A DNA stretch of 5,963 nucleotides, taken from CAZIPZ01 sp964541075 (lineage in GTDB: Bacteria; Acidobacteriota; Terriglobia; 20CM-2-55-15). The stretch is taken from assembly GCA_964541075.1 (NCBI GenBank), contig CAZIPZ010000220.1:1-5963 (forward strand), written 5' to 3'. Within the stretch, counting starts at the first letter, position 1; each line of letters opens with the position of its first letter. The notes beneath the pieces were generated by a model, which was not told where the DNA came from, did no database searches, and saw only the letters and a list, made by a program, of their open reading frames with translations. Shown here piece after piece: positions 1 through 4,739 of the stretch. The position numbers were made by a program, and so were the translations under genes.

Positions 1-1
1 C

Positions 2-223
2 GATGTTCGTGAGATTCTGACCAACTTCGATCGTTATCGAAAAGGTACGCTGGAATTCTTCTGTGAGATCTTCGGAGTGGCTTCTCCCAAGAACGGCATT
101 AACGGAAGCACGGTGGGAGAGTATTTCAAGCAAGGCCGACTGGACGAGATTGCGCATTACTGTATCGCCGACTGCAAAGCCACCGGAGAGCTCTACCAAA
201 AGTTGAAGAATTATTACCGGTGA
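2..223 (+). CDS. 3'-5' exonuclease, PolB exonuclease-like (C-terminal part)
   Basis: This is the 3' end of a gene cut by the left edge; the first whole codon is GAT at 2-4 and the stop is TGA at 221-223, giving 73 visible residues. The segment FGVASPKNGINGSTV (visible residues 24-38), then the YCIADCKATGELY stretch (53-65), matches the C-terminal pattern of the predicted 3'-5' exonucleases related to the DNA polymerase B exonuclease domain (RNase H-like DEDDy fold). Tyr53 and Asp57 form the YxxxD spacing of the ExoIII motif, which supplies the last metal-binding aspartate. The ExoI and ExoII motifs lie outside the window, so activity cannot be judged. Family members are thought to degrade DNA from the 3' end, but their cellular role is poorly defined. 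The next gene on the same strand starts 150 bp downstream behind its own promoter-like sequence, so co-transcription is not required. Confidence 0.8.
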   Translation, partial: DVREILTNFDRYRKGTLEFFCEIFGVASPKNGINGSTVGEYFKQGRLDEIAHYCIADCKATGELYQKLKNYYR

Positions 224-341
224 ACGTCCACTGAATCCCGGATCGCAGACAAAATCTTCCCCGATTTCGACGGAATTTTTCATTGACGAAAATCTTTCCG
301 TAGAGGGCGATTATTTTCTGTTTCCGCCGGCATTTCCTGTG

Positions 342-370
342 TTGACACTTTCTCCGGATCCCTTTACTAA
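342..370 (+). promoter_or_regulatory. sigma-70-like promoter for the glycosyltransferase gene
   Basis: A perfect -35 consensus TTGACA (342-347) is followed after exactly 17 bp by TACTAA (365-370), which matches the -10 consensus at 3 of 6 positions. TTTACT (363-368, 4 of 6, 15-bp spacer) is an alternative -10. Expected initiation about 7 bp downstream falls near 375-378, on top of the ATGATG at 374-379. The -35 match and spacing are seen directly; promoter activity is inferred. Confidence 0.5.
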
Positions 371-373
371 GTA

Positions 374-1561
374 ATGATGCAAGCCTTGCTGCAGTTCTCC
401 CTTCTATTTGTATGTTGGTTCGCCGCGCTTGCAACGCTATTGGTTTTTCTCGAGACGTGTTTTGCGCTGGCGAACCGAAATAGGTTTGCTGCGCGGCGGG
501 CTTCGGGGGCTTACGGAGTTGTTTCAGTTTTGGTCCCAATGACCGGGGAGTCCGAGAGGGTTGAACAAGCGATCAGTTCGGTTTTCAATCAGTCGTACCC
601 CTTTATCGAATTGTTTCTGATTCATTCCGAAGACGAGGTTATTTTCAGGCAGATGGCGAAGACGTTTGCGTCTGCCCGTTCACACATCCCCGTGCGCCAG
701 CAGGGAACACCGTTTAAGATTGCCACGCGCTACGAGCGCATCCGGGCGCTTGAATTGGCAGGATCGAGCGCCCGAGGCCGATGGCTCGTCATCATTGATC
801 CGGATATTGTCTTGGATCGCTTCGCCGTTGAAAGTGCACTAGAGTTTGCCGGATCGAACGAAGTGGCGGCGGTCGCTCTTCGTCCCGGTGTTCAGTGCAG
901 ATCATTTCCGCAGAGGCTGCTGGCTCCGGCGATGGAGCACCTCTGGCAAATGCTTCAGGTAAGACGCCAGGGCGAAAGCGCGCGGAATCTCGACGTGGAC
1001 TCTTCGTTTTTATTGTTGAACCGTGAGGCTTTCGACATCGTTAATCGCATCAATCGTATGCCGGGCATTTTGAACGAATCAGGATGGACTGTATGGAGTT
1101 ATCAAGTCGAAGGGTTGAGGACGTTTGAAGGCGACGGTTCGAGATGGATCTGGAAGGAGGCGAATGTCTGGTCGTGGTCTTCGGATAGCTCTCGCTCTGC
1201 TGTTCGTTTCTCTGCGCGATCCGCTGGAATCATCGTTGGAAATGCCCTCATGGCGTTGGCCGCCATCTCGGGTTTGATATTTGGATTCACACAGAAGATC
1301 GAAGGTTTCGCCGCCGCCAGCATTCTTGCCTTTTCCGCAGTTAGCTACTCGCTGATGGCCATCAGCTACTACCTCTATTCGCGTCGGCTTCGCGGCGTCA
1401 GTTGGTTTGCGCCCTTGTGGTTTTTTGCTCACTTACCAGCCGCTGTGTTGTCTTTCGCCGCCCTGGTGCGAAGTTCAAGCCGGAATCGCTCCGTTCCAGC
1501 CGCAGAGCGTCCAGGTAGGCTTTCTGAATCATTGCCGCCATCTCGCCCCGACAGACAGTAA
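374..1561 (+). CDS. membrane-anchored family 2 glycosyltransferase
   Basis: This 395-residue protein has the layout of membrane glycosyltransferases of the GT-A fold. Residues about 5-33 form an N-terminal hydrophobic anchor. The nucleotide-sugar domain follows: VVSVLVPMTGESERVEQAIS (from about residue 49), then SVFNQSYPFIELFLI, the usual GT2 opening, with a DxD-type metal and sugar-nucleotide motif IDPDI (Asp142, Asp144). Three C-terminal membrane helices lie at about 283-305, 313-337 and 342-366, followed by a polar Ser/Arg/Pro tail. It probably transfers a sugar to a lipid or lipid-linked acceptor at the inner face of the cytoplasmic membrane, but donor and acceptor cannot be read from the sequence. 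The motifs are divergent: no clear ED general-base motif and no QxxRW are visible, although a W/E-rich stretch WSYQVEGLRTFEGDGSRW stands in the expected place. The start is the first of two tandem ATGs; no Shine-Dalgarno is present. Hopanoid-type (HpnB-like) glycosyltransferases have a similar layout but are not matched closely enough to name it. Confidence 0.8.
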   Translation: MMQALLQFSLLFVCWFAALATLLVFLETCFALANRNRFAARRASGAYGVVSVLVPMTGESERVEQAISSVFNQSYPFIELFLIHSEDEVIFRQMAKTFASARSHIPVRQQGTPFKIATRYERIRALELAGSSARGRWLVIIDPDIVLDRFAVESALEFAGSNEVAAVALRPGVQCRSFPQRLLAPAMEHLWQMLQVRRQGESARNLDVDSSFLLLNREAFDIVNRINRMPGILNESGWTVWSYQVEGLRTFEGDGSRWIWKEANVWSWSSDSSRSAVRFSARSAGIIVGNALMALAAISGLIFGFTQKIEGFAAASILAFSAVSYSLMAISYYLYSRRLRGVSWFAPLWFFAHLPAAVLSFAALVRSSSRNRSVPAAERPGRLSESLPPSRPDRQ

Positions 1562-1576
1562 TCCGCCGAAGGCGGA
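1562..1576. terminator. short GC hairpin between convergent genes
   Basis: The sequence TCCGCC-GAA-GGCGGA forms a 6-bp perfect stem with a 3-base loop directly after the glycosyltransferase stop codon (TAA 1559-1561) and 11 bp beyond the stop of the converging membrane protein gene. This is a typical place for a bidirectional transcript end. Neither strand has an adjacent run of T, so it is not a canonical intrinsic terminator; it may only mark or protect a 3' end. Confidence 0.3.
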
Positions 1577-1587
1577 ACATACTTCGA

Positions 1588-1824
1588 TTACCGGCGCTTC
1601 ATTCTTTTTAAAGTGCGTTCAGGAATCTTGACGTGGCGAAGTTGCCCGAAATTGAAGAAGACTGCGATGGCTGCAAGAGCGCTGAGGCCCGCCGTAATCA
1701 TCATTCTCATCGTATCGTTGGATGCCAACGATACCAGCACCTGATAGAGACTTATGCCGAAGAGAATGATGGAAAATCCCAAAAGCGCCATCCGATACGC
1801 GAGAGTCTCGCGAAGAGGAATCAT
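1588..1824 (-). CDS. small two-helix membrane protein, unknown function
   Basis: This encodes 78 residues with two clear hydrophobic helices (about residues 12-34 and 39-59) joined by a short SNDT loop. A strongly basic C-terminal tail follows (RHVKIPERTLKRMKRR), which predicts a hairpin with both ends in the cytoplasm. The start is taken as the ATG at 1824 because GAAGG (1834-1830) lies 5 bases upstream. An in-frame ATG at 1857 would add 11 residues, but it has AGGA directly abutting it and lies almost on the predicted transcription start, so it is less likely. No family is recognised. The gene converges on the glycosyltransferase (26 bp between stops) and diverges from ligD, sharing its promoter region. 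The compositional pattern of helices plus basic tail makes it a credible real gene rather than a chance ORF. Confidence 0.65.
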   Translation of the reverse strand: MIPLRETLAYRMALLGFSIILFGISLYQVLVSLASNDTMRMMITAGLSALAAIAVFFNFGQLRHVKIPERTLKRMKRR

Positions 1825-1828
1825 TGTT

Positions 1829-1834
1829 TCCTTC
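1829..1834 (-). promoter_or_regulatory. ribosome binding site deciding the small membrane protein start
   Basis: On the minus strand GAAGGA precedes the ATG at 1824 with 4 bases between. It is the best Shine-Dalgarno in this region and selects the internal ATG over the upstream one at 1857. Confidence 0.55.
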
Positions 1835-1843
1835 TTTTTGATT

Positions 1844-1873
1844 TTGAGGCGCCCCATTCCTACCCATTATATT
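1844..1873 (+). promoter_or_regulatory. promoter candidate for ligD
   Basis: TTGAGG (1844-1849, 4 of 6 to TTGACA) is followed after 18 bp by TATATT (1868-1873, 5 of 6 to TATAAT). Initiation would fall near 1880, between the TTG at 1872 and the GTG at 1896. That supports GTG as the real ligD start with a leader of about 16 bases. The -10 box shares its AT core with the minus-strand box described separately. Activity is inferred. Confidence 0.45.
1866..1871 (-). promoter_or_regulatory. consensus -10 box for the divergent small membrane protein
   Basis: Read on the minus strand, 1871-1866 is TATAAT, a perfect -10 consensus. No good -35 is visible 16-18 bp upstream. Initiation would fall near 1859, giving a leader of about 35 bases that contains the GAAGGA before the ATG at 1824. 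Confidence 0.4.
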
Positions 1874-1895
1874 GAGAAACGTTCGACATCCATTC

Positions 1896-4472
1896 GTGAG
1901 TCTTAAAGAATACAAAAAGAAGCGCAGGTTCAGTGAGACGCCAGAGCCGCCGGGTGAAGTCAAGACATCTCCGGGAAATTCTTTTGTCATTCAGAAGCAT
2001 CGTGCGACAAGGCTGCACTACGATTTTCGCCTGGAAATGGAGGGAGTTCTGCGCTCCTGGGCCATCCCAAAGGGACCCTCATTCAATCCTGATGAAAAGC
2101 GTCTTGCTGTCCAAACTGAGGATCACCCTATTGATTACGGAAGCTTTGAAGGGATTATCCCGGCGGGAAACTATGGCGCGGGCAATGTGATCATTTGGGA
2201 CGAGGGCGCCTATGAAATGGTCGATCCTGAGACTCCTGAGAAGGGTTGGAACAAAGGAAAGCTCCACTTCATTCTGAATGGGAAAAAGCTGAAAGGCGAA
2301 TGGGTGTTGGTGCGCGGTAGCCGGGAGCCCAAACAGTGGATATTCTTCAAGGTTCGGGATCGGTATGCGTCATCACAGGGAGACATTACAAAGGAACGGC
2401 CGGAGTCCATCGTTTCCGGACAGCGTGTTGAACAGGTGGGAAAGGCGCATCGCGCGGCGCAGTGGGTGACTCCCATTGAGCGAGAGCTCGAGGCTCGAGG
2501 GATGAAGAAGGCGGGTCGTACTTCTCTTCCCTCGAACATTGAACCCATGCTCGCAACGCTTGTAGAAAAGCCGTTCAATGGCGAAGACTGGCTTTTCGAG
2601 CTGAAACTCGACGGAATTCGAGCTTTGGTTGTGAAGGATGCGGACAGCCTGGACATGAGGACGCGAAATGGAAAGAGTCTGAAGCATCGCTTTCCGAATC
2701 TGTCTGATGCGTTGACCGCCCTGCCGGCGGAAACTGCAGTACTGGACGGAGAGATCGTCGCCCTCGATGAAAAAGGCCACTCGCACTTCAGCCTCATCCA
2801 GCCAAGAATTCACCTATCGGGAGCAAAGGATATTGCCGCTGCCGACGAGCGCATACCGGTCTATTTCTATGCATTCGATCTGCTTTACCTAAATGGCTAC
2901 AACATAATGAAATTTCCGTTGATTGATCGCAAAGCCGTGCTCCAACGTTTGATCGGAGGTAATGACGGTTGGATTCGTTTCGCTGACCACATCGAGAATA
3001 AGGGGATCGATTTCTTCGAAGCCGTATCGCAGAACAATCTCGAGGGAATCGTTGCCAAGCAAAAGCAGAGCGAATATGAACAATCGCGGTCGAGAAACTG
3101 GCTGAAAATCAAAACACAGCACACCGACCACTTTGTGATTGGAGGATTCACGCCGCCGGATGGATCCAGGAAATATTTCGGCGCTTTGCTCCTCGGCCTG
3201 TATGCCAGGGACGGAACCTTCGTGTATACGGGCAGAGCCGGCGGAGGGTTTGATGACCGAACACTGGCGGAGGTATACAAGGAACTCAAGCCTTTGGTCA
3301 TCAAGAAGCCTCTCTTTGGAGAGATTCCATCTGAAATAAGAAGATCAACTTGGGTTCAACCAAAGCTCGTCTGTGAGGTGAGATTCAGTGAGTGGACGCC
3401 AGACAAAAAACTGCGGTCGCCCATTTTCATCGGATTCCGCGACGACATGGATCCACGCCAGTGCCAATTGGAAGAATCGATTCCTCAATCGAAACAGAAT
3501 ATTCCAATCGTCGGCCAGCGAAAAACCACTAAGCCCTCAAGCAATGTTCTCCGTTTAGAGAACGCCGGAGTTCGTGTGGACTTTACGAATCCCGACAAGA
3601 TCTATTGGCCCGAGGACGGCTATACAAAAGGTGATCTGATCCGGTTCTACGATCGCATTTCAGCTTATTTGATTCCTCACCTGATGGATCGCCCTCTCGT
3701 TTTCGAACGCTTTCCTGACGGAATACACGGGGAATCGTTTTATCAAAAGGATGCGCCGGACTACACGCCTGACTGGATTCGAACCAAAAAACTTTGGTCG
3801 GCCGATGTCGAGCGCGATACCCGCTACTTTGTCGGGGCGGACCGGGAGCAGCTCTTGTACATTGCCAATTCCGGCGCCATCACACAAAACCCTTGGATGT
3901 CTCGCGTTCAGCATCTGGATCGTCCAGACTACATAGTTTTCGATTTGGATCCCGTTGAAGCGCCTTTTTCAACCGTACAGAAAGTGGCGATTGAGGTTAG
4001 GGAGGTGCTCAAAGAACTTGGTCTTCGAGGCTATCCCAAGACTTCAGGTGCTTCCGGTCTTCATGTCTTCTTGCCGCTTCTGGAAAAGCAATTCACTTAC
4101 GAGCAAAGCCGTACGTTTGCTCAAGCCATTGCAACGATCATCGTTCAACGCCTCCCCGAAATTGCGACGATCGAGCGTGTGGTCCGTCGCCGTAAACCGG
4201 AGATGGTCTATGTGGATTTTCTGCAAAATATCGAAGGTAAGACCGTCGCTTCGGTGTATTCTCCACGCGCGAGGCCGGGGGCGCCTGTCTCCACTCCGTT
4301 GAAGTGGAAAGAAGTAGAAAAGCCAATTAATCCCTTGGCCTTCAATATTGAGACCGTGTTCAAGCGGCTGGATAAGATCGGTGATCTTTTTGAGCCCACA
4401 TTGACGGATCGGCAGGACATCTCCGGGTTCTTGGAGATCCTCAAAAAGCAAAGAAGCGGCCGGTTAAAATAG
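1896..4472 (+). CDS. ligD: multifunctional NHEJ DNA ligase LigD (PE-LIG-POL)
   Basis: LigD processes and seals double-strand breaks in bacterial end joining, usually recruited by Ku. All three domains are present in the Pseudomonas-type order (residues numbered from the GTG start; 858 total, near the usual length). The 3'-phosphoesterase (about 26-150) keeps His35, His41, Asp43 and Arg45 of HxxxxxHxDxR, plus Arg69, His77 and Tyr81. The ATP-dependent ligase (about 210-522) has the nucleotidyl lysine Lys237 in KLDGIR, Glu286 in LDGEIV, Asp328 in FDLLY, Glu383 in LEGIVAK, Lys404/Lys406 in WLKIK, and an OB fold ending at FIGFRDD. A polar linker (about 525-555) leads to the primase-polymerase domain (about 559-855) with metal ligands Asp683 and Asp685 in DLDP, His723 in SGASGLH and Asp774 in YVDF. 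No key residue is missing. GTG at 1896 is chosen because SLKEYKKKRRFSETPEP matches the family N-terminus and the promoter lies over the alternative TTG at 1872, which would add 8 residues. Neither start has a Shine-Dalgarno. No ku gene is in view. Confidence 0.96.
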   Translation: MSLKEYKKKRRFSETPEPPGEVKTSPGNSFVIQKHRATRLHYDFRLEMEGVLRSWAIPKGPSFNPDEKRLAVQTEDHPIDYGSFEGIIPAGNYGAGNVIIWDEGAYEMVDPETPEKGWNKGKLHFILNGKKLKGEWVLVRGSREPKQWIFFKVRDRYASSQGDITKERPESIVSGQRVEQVGKAHRAAQWVTPIERELEARGMKKAGRTSLPSNIEPMLATLVEKPFNGEDWLFELKLDGIRALVVKDADSLDMRTRNGKSLKHRFPNLSDALTALPAETAVLDGEIVALDEKGHSHFSLIQPRIHLSGAKDIAAADERIPVYFYAFDLLYLNGYNIMKFPLIDRKAVLQRLIGGNDGWIRFADHIENKGIDFFEAVSQNNLEGIVAKQKQSEYEQSRSRNWLKIKTQHTDHFVIGGFTPPDGSRKYFGALLLGLYARDGTFVYTGRAGGGFDDRTLAEVYKELKPLVIKKPLFGEIPSEIRRSTWVQPKLVCEVRFSEWTPDKKLRSPIFIGFRDDMDPRQCQLEESIPQSKQNIPIVGQRKTTKPSSNVLRLENAGVRVDFTNPDKIYWPEDGYTKGDLIRFYDRISAYLIPHLMDRPLVFERFPDGIHGESFYQKDAPDYTPDWIRTKKLWSADVERDTRYFVGADREQLLYIANSGAITQNPWMSRVQHLDRPDYIVFDLDPVEAPFSTVQKVAIEVREVLKELGLRGYPKTSGASGLHVFLPLLEKQFTYEQSRTFAQAIATIIVQRLPEIATIERVVRRRKPEMVYVDFLQNIEGKTVASVYSPRARPGAPVSTPLKWKEVEKPINPLAFNIETVFKRLDKIGDLFEPTLTDRQDISGFLEILKKQRSGRLK

Positions 4473-4625
4473 CAATTCCATCAGCCAGTCGGCGCCAAAC
4501 CAAAAGAGATAGACCAGGAAACCGGCGATGGCTGCGATTGCGATTGCTGCAGCGAGCGGTATGGCGGACCCAATCAAACCCTCAAGAAATGTCGGGTTCA
4601 CTTTCGGTTTTTGTGGGTTATGCAT
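4464..4625 (-). CDS. 53-residue single-helix membrane protein, unknown function
   Basis: A closed short ORF: ATG at 4625-4623, TAA at 4466-4464, with an in-frame TAA at 4637-4635 upstream, so it is not a fragment of something longer on that side. The product has a polar N-terminus (MHNPQKPKVNPTFLEG), then one long hydrophobic segment at about residues 17-43, rich in Ala and Ile and ending in aromatic residues. A short tail, ADWLMELLF, follows. That is the layout of a small bitopic membrane protein. No family is recognised. Its last 9 bp overlap the last codons of ligD tail-to-tail. No good Shine-Dalgarno precedes the ATG: AGGA sits 13 bases away, too far to be convincing. A weak -10-like TAAACT lies just upstream. 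It could still be a chance ORF, although the coherent hydrophobic profile speaks for it. Confidence 0.5.
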   Translation of the reverse strand: MHNPQKPKVNPTFLEGLIGSAIPLAAAIAIAAIAGFLVYLFWFGADWLMELLF

Positions 4626-4726
4626 CAGTCGAGTTTAGTCCTGAAAGCAGGGAATTCCGAAACACACGATGCGGCGTTTCGAACGTGTTTTGCTCATTTG
4701 GCGGCGCCTTTAAGGCAACGTTGCAC

Positions 4727-4730
4727 GGAG
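4727..4730 (+). promoter_or_regulatory. ribosome binding site for the ThyX-like gene
   Basis: GGAG lies 9 bases before the ATG at 4740. An in-frame TGA at 4731-4733 rules out any earlier start, so this site and ATG fix the N-terminus. Confidence 0.6.
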
Positions 4731-4739
4731 TGAACAGCA

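Noticed and set aside
249..300. Repeated AAAATCTT (251-258 and 289-296) with similar flanks in the exonuclease-glycosyltransferase gap, possibly operator half-sites
   Set aside because: There are only two short imperfect copies about 38 bp apart, in AT-leaning intergenic DNA. There is no symmetry or third copy, so chance is sufficient.
271..300. CGGAA...TTCCG inverted repeat as a terminator for the exonuclease gene
   Set aside because: The stem is only 5 bp with a loop of about 20 bases and no following T run. It would not form a stable terminator.
126..539. 137-codon minus-strand frame across the exonuclease end, the intergenic gap and the glycosyltransferase start
   Set aside because: The product is Arg/Lys/Gln-rich with no hydrophobic core, and it runs opposite conserved exonuclease and membrane-anchor coding sequence.
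2210..2797. 195-codon open frame on the minus strand inside ligD
   Set aside because: It is antisense to the phosphoesterase and ligase core motifs of LigD, which fix the plus frame. Its translation is Ser/Arg/Phe-rich without domain-like patterns, as expected of a shadow frame.
4706..4716. GCCTTTAAGGC near-palindrome upstream of the ThyX-like gene, possible operator
   Set aside because: This is a single 11-bp palindrome with no repeated copy and no clear promoter elements at proper spacing around it. It is too weak to call.
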